A DNA stretch of 64,000 nt from CAWJKP01 sp963843465 (lineage in GTDB: Bacteria > Planctomycetota > Planctomycetia > Pirellulales > Thermoguttaceae): NCBI GenBank assembly GCA_963843465.1, contig CAWJKP010000002.1, forward strand, positions 992,001 through 1,056,000. Reading direction: 5' to 3'. Below, one piece after another: positions 53,759-62,115 of this stretch (position 1 is the stretch's first letter; each line of letters starts with the position of its first letter). The translations under genes were made by a program, and so were the position numbers. The notes under the pieces are model-generated. The model worked only from the letters and a program-made list of their open reading frames with translations. It ran no database searches and was not told the DNA's origin.

Positions 53759-55479
53759 ATGGCCACGATTCCCCAAACGCTTGCGACGGCATTCCAGCAC
53801 CATCAGGCCGGCCGGCTGAGGGAGGCCGAAGATATCTACCGGCAGATTCTCGCGCTGGAGCCTGCGCACGCGGATGCGTGGCACCTGCTCGGGCTGTTGG
53901 CTCATCAGGTAGGCAAGCAGGAGCTTGCGATCGAGTACGTCGGGTATGCGATCCGGCTCAACCCTGGCGTGGCCGCGTTCCATAGCAACCTTGGCGTCGC
54001 CTACCGGGCGCTTGACAGGTTGGATGAGGCGGCCGCCTGCTGGCGGCGGGCGCTGGAACTGAACCCCGACCATGTCGATGCGCTCAACAACCTGGGCAAC
54101 GTCTTGCGGGAGCGGGGACAACTCGACCAGGCGGTGGTTTGCTACCGGCGGGCCCTGGAACTGAACCCGGACAGTCCCACAACGTACTACAACTTCGGCA
54201 CGGCCTTGAGCGACCAGGGGCTGCTTGCCGACGCCATGGCTTGCTACCGCCGTGCGCTGGCGCTGAAACCGGACTATCCCGATGCGCTCAACAACCTGGG
54301 CTTTGCCTTGAAGCGCCAACGAGCGCTGGACGAAGCGGCGGCCTGCTACCGGCGAGCCCTGGAGCTAAAGCCGGACTTCGCCGAGTGCCGCCTGAACCTG
54401 GCGGTCCTCCAGCTCCTCAGGGGCGATTTCGCCCAGGGTTGGCCTGGCTACGAATCACGTTGGCCCGCCGGGAAAGTCGCGGCCCGCCACTTTCGCCAGC
54501 CCCTGTGGGATGGCCGGCCCCTGGAAGGAAGGACCGTCCTGCTCCATGCGGAGCAGGGGTTCGGAGACACGCTCCAGTTCATCCGCTACGCGCCGCTGGT
54601 CAAGCAGCGTGGGGCAAGGGTGATTGTCGAGTGCCAAGAGCCGCTGGTTCGCCTGCTGGCCGCCTGGCCGCAGCTCGAGCAGGTTGTCCCGCAAGGGGAG
54701 CCGCTGCCGCCGTTCGACGTTCACGTGCCGCTTCTGAGCCTGCCCGGCATTTTCCACACGTCTCTGGAGGAGATCCCTGCCCAAACCCCCTACTTCTCCG
54801 TCCCCCCGAACCTCATCGAGCATTGGCGGGGAGCGTTAAGCGACTGTCCAAAAACACCTTGTGGTGCAGGCGTCCCGCCTGCCCGCGCAGCCGGGACGGC
54901 TGGACCACAAGGAGGCGCCCGCGCAGCCGGGACGGCTGGACCACAAGGAGGCGCCCGCGCAGCCGGGACGGCTGGACCACAAGGAGCGCCCGCGCAGCCG
55001 GGACGGCTGCACCACAAGGACGCGGATTCAAGGTCGGCATCGTCTGGCACGGGGATCCGCGGCAAGAGAACAACCCTGCCCGATCCATCCCGCTGAGCTG
55101 TTTTGGATCACTGGCCGGACTTCCCGGCGTCCAACTCGTGAGTCTGCAAAAGGGGCCGGGCGTGGAGCAATTGCAAGACCTGGCCGGCCGGTTTCCGATC
55201 CTGGAATTGGGCAGCCGCTTGCACGACTTCATGGATACGGCCGCCGTGATCATGAATCTGGACCTGGTCATCGCCTGTGATACGGCGGCAGCCCACCTGG
55301 CCGGGGCGCTGGGCGCATTGGTCTGGGTCGCACTCGGTTACGTCCCCGACTGGCGCTGGCTGCTGGATCGTGATGATTGCCCCTGGTATCCCACGATGCG
55401 GCTTTTCCGCCAGAAACAGCCGGGGGATTGGGCAGGCGTGTTCGACGAGATCCGAGCCGCGTTGGCGGACCGGAAGTAG
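53759..55479 (+). CDS. TPR protein with glycosyltransferase-like C-terminus, frameshift in a tandem repeat
   Basis: About 573 residues. Residues 1-235 form six or so TPR repeats (AACWRRALELNPDHVDALNN and similar). A GT9/heptosyltransferase-like region follows: WDGRPLEGRTVLLHAEQGFG, DTLQFIRYAPLVKQRGARVI and, after the break, FKVGIVWHGDPRQENNPARS, AVIMNLDLVIACDTAAAHLA and YVPDWRWLLDRDDCPWYP. Between these blocks lies a palindrome expanded into 36-bp units (54858-55020); the last unit is 35 bp (near 54984), which breaks the frame. Such TPR-GT proteins are common in planctomycetes and may act in protein or surface glycosylation. HldE and an FkbM methyltransferase lie next to it. Confidence 0.8.
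54858..55020. repeat. 36-bp tandem expansion of a palindrome inside the TPR-GT gene
   Basis: Starts cttgtggtgcaggcgtcccg, then repeated gcgcagccgggacggctgga units ending ccacaagg. Three 36-bp copies keep the frame; one 35-bp copy breaks it. Confidence 0.88.
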
Positions 55480-55725
55480 TGGTCAGCGGTCAGAAGAGGG
55501 ATGGGAGATAAGAGCCCGGATTATTCACGGCTGCATCGTAAGCGCGAAGCGTAAGCGAGGCCGGCTAAGGGACTTGCCCTCGCTTACGCTTCGGGTTTCG
55601 ATTGCGCGCTCTGTGCCGTTTACGTCGCGGGGCGTGAATAGTCCGGGAAGAGATAAGGGAAAATCGCATCCTTCTCTCATCTCTCGTCTCTTGATCGCTG
55701 ACCACTGACCACTAGCCACTGACCA
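55480..55725. repeat. Repeat family F with flanking short repeats
   Basis: Family F (about 55513-55640): ggattattcacgg ... gcgaagcgtaagcga ... tcgcttacgcttcggg ... gtgaatagtccgg. Nearby gaccactgaccactagccac units run to 55735, and one supplies the TAG stop of hldE. Confidence 0.75.
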
Positions 55726-57231
55726 CTAGCCACTGGCAGGCCGGTCGCCGCCCAGCGATGCGCCCGACTGGAGAATGCGCGTCGTGCTCAGCCCGGCCAA
55801 CATCGGTACGACGACGACGCGGCCGCCGTCGGCCAGCACGCGGTCGGCGCCGACGACCTGGTCTGGACGGTAGTCGCCGCCTTTGACAATCACCTGCGGC
55901 CGTAGCAGTTCCACGAGCTTCAACGGCGTTTCTTCGTCGAACACCACCACCGCGTCGACGTATTCCATCGCGGCCAGCAACTGGGCGCGGTAATGTTCGG
56001 GAACCACGGGCCTGCCGCTGCCTTTCAGCGCGCGGACCGAACGGTCGCCATTGAGGCCGACCACGAGGAAATCGCCCTGGCGTCTGGCTTCCTCCAGGCA
56101 GCGCACGTGCCCGGCGTGTACAATGTCGAAGCAACCATTGGTGAAGACGATGGTCTGACCGCGTCGTTTTCGCTCCTCGACGATTTGCCGGGCATGGTTC
56201 CAATCCAGGATCTTGCTGTCGATGTGCTGGCTGGCGTGCAGGCGCTGGAGTTCGTCGCGGTAGACGGGCTGAGTTCCCGCCTTGCTCACCACGAGGCTCC
56301 CGGCGGCGTTGGCCCACTCGGCCGCGTCCAGCAGCGAATGGCCTTCGGCCAGCATGGCGGCCAGGGTTGCGGCCACGGTGTCTCCGGCGCCCGTCACGTC
56401 GTAAACGTTGCGCGCCAGGGCTTTCAGGTGGACCGTGGTCTCCTGGGTGCTCAAGGTCATGCCGGAGGCGCCGCGGGTGATCAAAACGGCGGCAATGCCG
56501 GTTTCACGGCGGAGCCGTCCGGCGGCGACGCCCGTCTCCTCGTCGCCGGGGCCGATCGTGCCTCCCCCCAGGGCATGGGCCGCCTCCTGAAGATTCGGCG
56601 TCGCCACCGAGGCGCCTTGGAAAATCCGCAAATCGGCCCGTTTCGAGTCGACGACGAGGGGAATCCCGCGGCGATTGGCCAACTCGATGATGCCTCGCGC
56701 CAACCGCTCGGTGACGCAGCCTTTGAGGTAATCGGAGAGCACCACGCAGCGTGCGTCGTCGATCTCGGCCGGCAACATGGCCTCGAGATCCGTCGTCGGG
56801 GCATCGCCCAGCGGCAGGACCGACTCGCGGTCCAAACGGAGAATCTGCTGGAAGCCGCCGGCCAGCACGCGGCTCTTGGTCGTGGTGCACCGCAGCGAGT
56901 CGGTCACCAGCCGGGCGTCGATGCCGTACTGCCGCGCCAGTTCCGCCACCCGCCGGCCCGCATCGTCCGCTCCGCAGACGCTGACCAGGGTCGCGCGATG
57001 TCCCAGGCAGCGGACGTTATAGGCCACGTTGCCTGCGCCGCCCAAGGTCTCCGTTTCGCGATCGATCAACACCACCGGCACGGGCGCTTCGGGGGAAATC
57101 CGCTCGGCGCGGCCGATCAGGCTGCGATCCAGCATCACGTCGCCGAAGACGACGATCCGCAAGGCAGCCGCTTCGTTTTCCGGCAGTCCTGCCTTGGTTT
57201 GTTGTGGGGTAGGCGTGCTCTGTCCCGGCAC
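55726..57231 (-). CDS. hldE: Bifunctional heptose-7-phosphate kinase / heptose-1-phosphate adenylyltransferase
   Basis: A 501-residue fusion. The N-terminal PfkB-type kinase has VVFGDVMLDRSLIGRAERIS, PEAPVPVV, GGAGNVAYNVRCLG, and the C-terminal DVTGAGDTVAATLAAML with the catalytic Asp. The C-terminal nucleotidyltransferase has VFTNGCFDIVHAGHVRCLEE (the HxGH motif) and VKGGDYRPDQVVGAD. Together they make ADP-heptose precursor for lipopolysaccharide core. GTG 57231 is preferred over TTG 57270 because AGGAG lies about nine bases upstream. Its neighbours, a TPR-GT and an FkbM methyltransferase, fit cell-surface glycan synthesis. Confidence 0.93.
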   Translation of the reverse strand: MPGQSTPTPQQTKAGLPENEAAALRIVVFGDVMLDRSLIGRAERISPEAPVPVVLIDRETETLGGAGNVAYNVRCLGHRATLVSVCGADDAGRRVAELARQYGIDARLVTDSLRCTTTKSRVLAGGFQQILRLDRESVLPLGDAPTTDLEAMLPAEIDDARCVVLSDYLKGCVTERLARGIIELANRRGIPLVVDSKRADLRIFQGASVATPNLQEAAHALGGGTIGPGDEETGVAAGRLRRETGIAAVLITRGASGMTLSTQETTVHLKALARNVYDVTGAGDTVAATLAAMLAEGHSLLDAAEWANAAGSLVVSKAGTQPVYRDELQRLHASQHIDSKILDWNHARQIVEERKRRGQTIVFTNGCFDIVHAGHVRCLEEARRQGDFLVVGLNGDRSVRALKGSGRPVVPEHYRAQLLAAMEYVDAVVVFDEETPLKLVELLRPQVIVKGGDYRPDQVVGADRVLADGGRVVVVPMLAGLSTTRILQSGASLGGDRPASG

Positions 57232-57398
57232 GGAGTAACTCCTCTGGCGGTAAGGGTGCAGTCTCGACAATCGACGTGCTCCCGTGCCATACTATACCTT
57301 ACGGCAGCTTGTCTCAAGCCGCGGAACCTCGTCATCCGGCGCCAGTCGTCGGGCCGACGTAGACGCCTCACCCCGAACTCCTCAGGAATGAGGTACCC

Positions 57399-58223
57399 AT
57401 GGACAGCCGACCCTTGTTGGACAACGGCCCTGTTCGACTCAAGCAATGCCGTCATGGGGCGATGCTCTATCTGGTGACCGACCAGTACATCGGCCAGTCG
57501 CTGGATCGTTACGGCGAGTATTCCGAGGGCGAGATCGATCTCTTCCGGCAACTCGTCCGCCCTGGCGCGACGATCCTGGAAATCGGAGCCAACTTGGGAA
57601 CCCACACGGTTTTTCTCGCCAAGGCGGCGGGGCCTGGGGGAACCCTGCACGCCTTCGAGCCGCAGCGGGTGATCTTTCAAATTCTCTGCGCCAACGTCGC
57701 GCTCAATGCCTTGACGAATGTCTACGCCCACCACGCGGCGGTGGGCCGGGAATCGGGCATGATCACCGTGCCCAGGGTCGATTACACGGTCATTGACAAT
57801 TTCGGCGGCATCTCGATGAAAAACTGGCCGGAGGGCGAACGTGTGCCTTTGATGTCCGTGGACTCCCTCGCTCTGGCGCGATGCGACCTGATGAAGATCA
57901 ACGTCGAGGGCATGGAGGGGGAAGTGATCGCCGGCGCCGTGCGGACGATCCGGCAATTCCGGCCCCTACTCTACGTGGAGAACGATCGCCAGGAGAAATC
58001 GGCCGCATTGATCCGGCAGCTCCTGGACCTGGATTATCGGCTCTATTGGCATCTTCCGCCGTTGTTCAATTCCCAGAACTACTTTGGGGTCGCCGAGAAC
58101 GTTTTCGGCCCGATCATCTCCAGCAACATGCTGGGAATACACGCTTTAATCCCGCAGAATCTGACGGGGTTCCGGCAGATCACCAGCCCGGAGGATAATT
58201 GGCGCAACCCGGTCGGGGTTTGA
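57399..58223 (+). CDS. FkbM-family methyltransferase
   Basis: A 274-residue SAM-dependent methyltransferase. The SAM-binding motif I is ATILEIGANLGTHTVFLAKA near residue 66, followed by LHAFEPQRVIFQILCANVAL, then VDSLALARCDLMKINVEGME (the KIDVEG motif of FkbM) and RQFRPLLYVENDR. Such enzymes O-methylate sugars or polyketides. It is divergent from hldE and near a TPR-GT gene, so a sugar of a surface glycan is a plausible substrate. Confidence 0.88.
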   Translation: MDSRPLLDNGPVRLKQCRHGAMLYLVTDQYIGQSLDRYGEYSEGEIDLFRQLVRPGATILEIGANLGTHTVFLAKAAGPGGTLHAFEPQRVIFQILCANVALNALTNVYAHHAAVGRESGMITVPRVDYTVIDNFGGISMKNWPEGERVPLMSVDSLALARCDLMKINVEGMEGEVIAGAVRTIRQFRPLLYVENDRQEKSAALIRQLLDLDYRLYWHLPPLFNSQNYFGVAENVFGPIISSNMLGIHALIPQNLTGFRQITSPEDNWRNPVGV

Positions 58224-58499
58224 TCAGGCCCGGCCGCGGCAGAAGGAGACCACCAACAAGGCGATGGAACCGACCAGAACTCCGGCGCCGACGGCGATAA
58301 TCCCGGCAGGCGAGCCCAGTGGCGGCCGATCCTTCATCGCCGCCGCGAGAATGCCCCAGACGAGGAGGCCCGCCCCCGTCCCCATCCCTACTACGGCAAG
58401 AAGCCGCCATACCAGGGCGCTCCATGTGCCCCAGATCAACAAGGCGATCAGGACCACCAAAGACACGCCGACGAGCATCGATGCAATACTGACCACCAT
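58224..58499 (-). CDS. Small three-helix membrane protein
   Basis: A 91-residue protein with three predicted membrane helices (MLVGVSLVVLIALLIWGTW, LLAVVGMGTGAGLLVWGIL and IIAVGAGVLVGSIALLVVSF). AGGA lies eight bases before ATG 58499. It meets the FkbM gene tail to tail without a gap. No family recognised. Confidence 0.6.
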   Translation of the reverse strand: MVVSIASMLVGVSLVVLIALLIWGTWSALVWRLLAVVGMGTGAGLLVWGILAAAMKDRPPLGSPAGIIAVGAGVLVGSIALLVVSFCRGRA

Positions 58500-58640
58500 C
58501 TGGGTGTTCCTCTGGCTCTGTGGGTAATGGACTACCGAGTGAAATCCTGCCTGTCCTGGCCGGATTCTACCTTGCCGTCCACACCCGAGCAATACTTTTC
58601 GGGCAGGGACGGGCGATTGACGCCGCCCGAGAGAAAGGTA

Positions 58641-59150
58641 ATGATTGGGGTGGTATCGGACCGAGCCTCATGGGTAGTTCGCGCCGCCGCCTTCGAAGCA
58701 CTCACTGGCCGTCAAGCCGAGTTCCGTTGCGCGGCCCAAGACGGGCGATGGGCATTGAATCCGCGTTTGCGAAAGCGTTTCGACCGAGTCGTGGAAGAAG
58801 TCCTGGCCGAGATGCCGCCGCTGGTCCACGAGGCGCTGCAGCGGGTGCCGCTGCACGTCGAGGACTACCCCTCCCCCGAGGTGATGAAAGAGTTCGGATT
58901 GGAGTACCGCGATGAGTTGTGCGGGCTGCACTGGGGAATACCGATTACCAAGAAGAGCATCGAGGACCCCTGCCGCCTTCCCGACACGGTGACGCTCTAT
59001 CGCGAGGGGATCCTGGCCGAGGCGATGGACCGGCAGGGCCGCATCCGCAAGGGGCGCCTGCGCGAGGAGATTCGCATTACGCTGTTGCACGAGCTGGGCC
59101 ATCAACACGGCCTGGACGAGGATCAGCTCCGCCAACTGGGATATGGTTGA
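58641..59150 (+). CDS. Zincin-like metallopeptidase family protein
   Basis: About 169 residues. The C-terminal part has the zinc motif TLLHELGHQHGLDEDQL (HExxH...D), with FDRVVEEVLAEMPPLVHEAL and DTVTLYREGI before it, typical of the small bacterial zincin family often called possible-zinc metallopeptidases. Activity is rarely shown for this family. The start is uncertain: ATG 58527 and ATG 58641 are in frame, and the conserved region starts only near 58755. It precedes the UxaA-type genes by about 20 bp. Confidence 0.75.
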   Translation: MIGVVSDRASWVVRAAAFEALTGRQAEFRCAAQDGRWALNPRLRKRFDRVVEEVLAEMPPLVHEALQRVPLHVEDYPSPEVMKEFGLEYRDELCGLHWGIPITKKSIEDPCRLPDTVTLYREGILAEAMDRQGRIRKGRLREEIRITLLHELGHQHGLDEDQLRQLGYG

Positions 59151-59171
59151 TTGACGACAGGATCCGCCCCC

Positions 59172-59468
59172 ATGCCCGACACCGATTTGCGTCTGCTCCG
59201 GCTGGCGCCGGAAGACAACATCTGCGTGGCCGCCACAACGCTCGAGTCGGGCGAGACGATCTCGATCGGCGGCCGGCCGGTCACGCTTTTGCAGCGCATT
59301 CCCACGGGCCACAAGATTGCCCTGCAAGCCATCGCGGCGGGCGGGAAGGTGATCAAGTACGGCGCACCGATCGGCTCCGCCACCCGCGACATCGGCCCGG
59401 GCGAGTACGTCCACACGCACAACCTGAAGAGCGATTATCTACCCACCTTCGCGCGTGGGGAACCTTAG
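59172..59468 (+). CDS. UxaA-family dehydratase, N-terminal SAF domain subunit
   Basis: A 98-residue protein with an SAF-type domain: LRLAPEDNICVAATTLESGE, IPTGHKIALQAIAAGGKVIK and IGPGEYVHTHNLKSDY. This equals the N-terminal domain of altronate/galactarate dehydratases. It is directly followed by the large subunit, which starts 13 bp after its stop, so the pair forms a two-subunit enzyme. The substrate is a sugar acid, not identifiable from sequence. Confidence 0.88.
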   Translation: MPDTDLRLLRLAPEDNICVAATTLESGETISIGGRPVTLLQRIPTGHKIALQAIAAGGKVIKYGAPIGSATRDIGPGEYVHTHNLKSDYLPTFARGEP

Positions 59469-59481
59469 AGAGCAGAACGCG

Positions 59482-60669
59482 ATGCAAGGCTACTTGAGGT
59501 CCGACGGGCGCAAGGGAATCCGCAACCTGGTCGCCGTGGCCTACCTCGTCGAGTGCGCCCATCATGTGGCCGCCCAGATCGCCTGGCCGCTCCGCGAGCG
59601 GGGCGCACACCTGATCGGCTTCCCCGGCTGCTATCCCAACGCTTACGCCGCGAGGATCATGCGGCAGTTGGCGACGCATCCCAACGTCGGGGCCGCGCTC
59701 TTGCTCTCACTGGGCTGCGAAAGCTTCGATCGCCAACAGCTTGCCGAGGCGATCCGCGCGTCGGGCCGGCCGGTGCAAACGCTGGTCATCCAGCAGTCGG
59801 GCGGGACGGCGCGGACGATCGAGCAAGGCCGTGCTTGGGTCCAACAAGCGCTGGCCGAGCTCGAGCACTCGCCGCGGTCGGCCATGGGCGCCGACGAGCT
59901 GGTCGTGGGCACGATCTGCGGCGGCTCGGACGCCACCAGCGGACTGACCGCCAATCCAGCCGCCGGCCGGGCCTTCGACCTGCTCGTCGACCAGGGCGCC
60001 ACCTGCATCTTCGAGGAGACCGGCGAGCTGATCGGCTGCGAGCAGTTCATGGCCTCTCGGGCCGCCACGCCCGAGCTGGGCCGCCGAATCGTCCAGTGCG
60101 TGGCCAAGGCCGCACGCTATTATCAAACCCTGGGCCATTCCAGCTTCGCCCCGGGCAATGCGGAAGGCGGCTTGACGACCATCGAGGAAAAGTCGCTGGG
60201 CGCCTATGCCAAGAGCGGCCGTGGGCGGATCTCCGGGTTGATCAAGCCCGGCGACATCCCGCCTCGCGGCGGCCTCTACCTGCTGGACGTCGTGCCCGAC
60301 GGCGAGGTCCGCTTCGGCTTTCCCAACATCTCCGACAACGCCGAGATCGTCGAGCTGATGGCCTGCGGCTGCCACCTCACGCTCTTCACCACCGGCCGGG
60401 GCTCCGTGGTCGGCTCGGCGCTGGCGCCGGTGATCAAGATCTGCGCCAACCCCGAGACCTACCGGCGGATGGCCGACGACATGGACGTGGACGCCGGCCG
60501 GATCCTCGAAGGCCGCGCCACCTTGGACCAGGTCGGGCAGGAAATCGGCGACCTGGTTCTGGAGGTGGCCGCCGGCCGCGCGACGGTCTCGGAGCGTCTC
60601 GGGCACCAGGAGTTCATCCTGACTTACAAGTCGTTCGAGCCCCTCGGCCCCGGTTGCCTGCCGCTGTAA
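59482..60669 (+). CDS. UxaA-family sugar-acid dehydratase, large subunit
   Basis: A 395-residue protein of the altronate/galactarate dehydratase C-terminal family. It begins GYLRSDGRKGIRNLVAVAYL and has LLLSLGCES, VVGTICGGSDATSGLTANPA, FEETGELIGCEQFMASRA, SFAPGNAEGGLTTIEEKSLG and FTTGRGSVVGSALAPVIKIC. Conserved Cys/His suggest an iron-dependent active site. It removes water from a sugar acid to give a 2-keto-3-deoxy acid. GTG 59455 is also in frame, but ATG 59482 starts at the conserved region. Confidence 0.9.
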   Translation: MQGYLRSDGRKGIRNLVAVAYLVECAHHVAAQIAWPLRERGAHLIGFPGCYPNAYAARIMRQLATHPNVGAALLLSLGCESFDRQQLAEAIRASGRPVQTLVIQQSGGTARTIEQGRAWVQQALAELEHSPRSAMGADELVVGTICGGSDATSGLTANPAAGRAFDLLVDQGATCIFEETGELIGCEQFMASRAATPELGRRIVQCVAKAARYYQTLGHSSFAPGNAEGGLTTIEEKSLGAYAKSGRGRISGLIKPGDIPPRGGLYLLDVVPDGEVRFGFPNISDNAEIVELMACGCHLTLFTTGRGSVVGSALAPVIKICANPETYRRMADDMDVDAGRILEGRATLDQVGQEIGDLVLEVAAGRATVSERLGHQEFILTYKSFEPLGPGCLPL

Positions 60670-61100
60670 GTCCGGCCGCGGAGAGGAGACCTTTGGAGTG
60701 CGGCGACTTGTCGCCGCTTTTCAAGAGGCGACCCCAACGTCAACGGTTAGCCCGGATTATTCATGGGCCGATCGAAACCCGAAGCGTAAGCGAGGGTGAC
60801 GCGAGGAGATGGCCTCGCTTACGCTTCGGGTTACGATTGCGCACTTCGCGCGACACTCGCTTCGGGCGATGAATAATCCGCGTTAGCGGCGTGGAAGGCC
60901 GCTTCCAAAGCGGCGACAAGTCGCCGCACTCCAAGAGAACGGTTCGTCCTCCGTAGTTTTCCCCACCCCAGCCCTCTCGTGGAGGGAAGGGGAACTGCGA
61001 TGGCGGTCCGTCCAAGTTGTCTCGCCGGCCTGCGAAGGTATAATCGAGGAGTCGTCTGCGTCTTGGCAGTGTTGGTCACCGTGCAACGAGGAGTATCGGC
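60670..61100. other. Gap filled by repeats J and F
   Basis: No gene. Outer arms ggagtgcggcgacttgtcgc (about 60694-60722) and gcggcgacaagtcgccgcac (60904-60935) enclose family F (about 60751-60880). A tgcaacgaggag ribosome site precedes the next gene. Confidence 0.7.
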
Positions 61101-62114
61101 ATGGCCGAAAAGAGCGACCGTCGGGCGTTTCTCAACAAGACCCTGCTGGGTGCCGCCGGTCTGGGCGCGGCCTACAGCCTGGAGGAGAAGATCCTCCTGA
61201 CCGCTCTGGAGGGCCAGGCGGCCGAGGTCGGCCCGCCGAAAGCGGAGCCCGCCGGCAGCCTCCCGCACGGCAAGATCGGCAACGTCAGCATCAGCCGCTT
61301 GTTCCTTGGCGGCAACCTGATCGGCGGCTGGGCCCATAGCCGCGACCTGATGTACGTCTCGCAGTTGTTCAAGGCATACAACACCGAGGCCAAGATCTTC
61401 GAGACCCTCGCCATCGCCGAGCAACACGGCATCAATACGGTGCTCATCGATCCGGTCTCGCAGAACGTGGTGGAGAAGTACAAGCGCCAGCGGGGCGGCA
61501 AGATCCAGACCATGGTCTGCATGCACCCCGACGCGGACGAGGGCCAGATGGATCGCGAGATCAAGGACCTCGTCGACAAGGGGGCGACCCTGGTCTATAC
61601 CCACGGCGAGGTCACCGACGGCCATACCCGCGCCGAGCGGGTCCACGTGTTGGCCAGGTGCATGGAGTTGATCAAGAAGCACGGCGTGCCGGCGGGGATC
61701 GGCAGCCACTCCCTGGAAACGCCGATGGCCTGCCAGCAGCAGGGCGTCCACGCGGACTTCTACGTGAAGACCTTGCACATGGACCGCTACTGGTCGGCCA
61801 CCCCGCCGGAAAAGCGCGAGGAATGGTGCTGGTACAAGCCGCAGACTTCGGACCACGACGGCTACCACGACAACATGTGGTGCCTGGATGCGGAGAAGAC
61901 GATTGCCTTCATGGAAAGCGTGAAGAAGCCCTGGGTAGCGTTCAAGGTCATGGCGGCCGGCGCGATCCCGCCGCGAATGGCTTTTCCCTACGCCTTCCGC
62001 CACGGCGCCGACTTCGTGGTTGCCGGGATGTTCGACTTCCACATCGAGGAAGACGTGAAGCTCGCCGCCGACGCCCTGCGGAAGCTCGACCAGCGCAAGC
62101 GCGACTGGTGTTGA
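61101..62114 (+). CDS. Tat-exported TIM-barrel protein
   Basis: A 337-residue protein. The N-terminus KSDRRAFLNKTLLGAAGLGA is a twin-arginine-type signal (DRRAFL). The rest looks like an aldo-keto-reductase-like or amidohydrolase-like barrel: SISRLFLGGNLIGGWAHSRD, TALAIAEQHGINTVLIDP-like strand-helix units, VCMHPDADEGQM and IPPRMAFPYAFRHGADFVVA. Close homologues are common in planctomycetes without known function. The next gene is convergent and begins its 3' end one base after this stop. Confidence 0.75.
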   Translation: MAEKSDRRAFLNKTLLGAAGLGAAYSLEEKILLTALEGQAAEVGPPKAEPAGSLPHGKIGNVSISRLFLGGNLIGGWAHSRDLMYVSQLFKAYNTEAKIFETLAIAEQHGINTVLIDPVSQNVVEKYKRQRGGKIQTMVCMHPDADEGQMDREIKDLVDKGATLVYTHGEVTDGHTRAERVHVLARCMELIKKHGVPAGIGSHSLETPMACQQQGVHADFYVKTLHMDRYWSATPPEKREEWCWYKPQTSDHDGYHDNMWCLDAEKTIAFMESVKKPWVAFKVMAAGAIPPRMAFPYAFRHGADFVVAGMFDFHIEEDVKLAADALRKLDQRKRDWC

Positions 62115-62115
62115 T

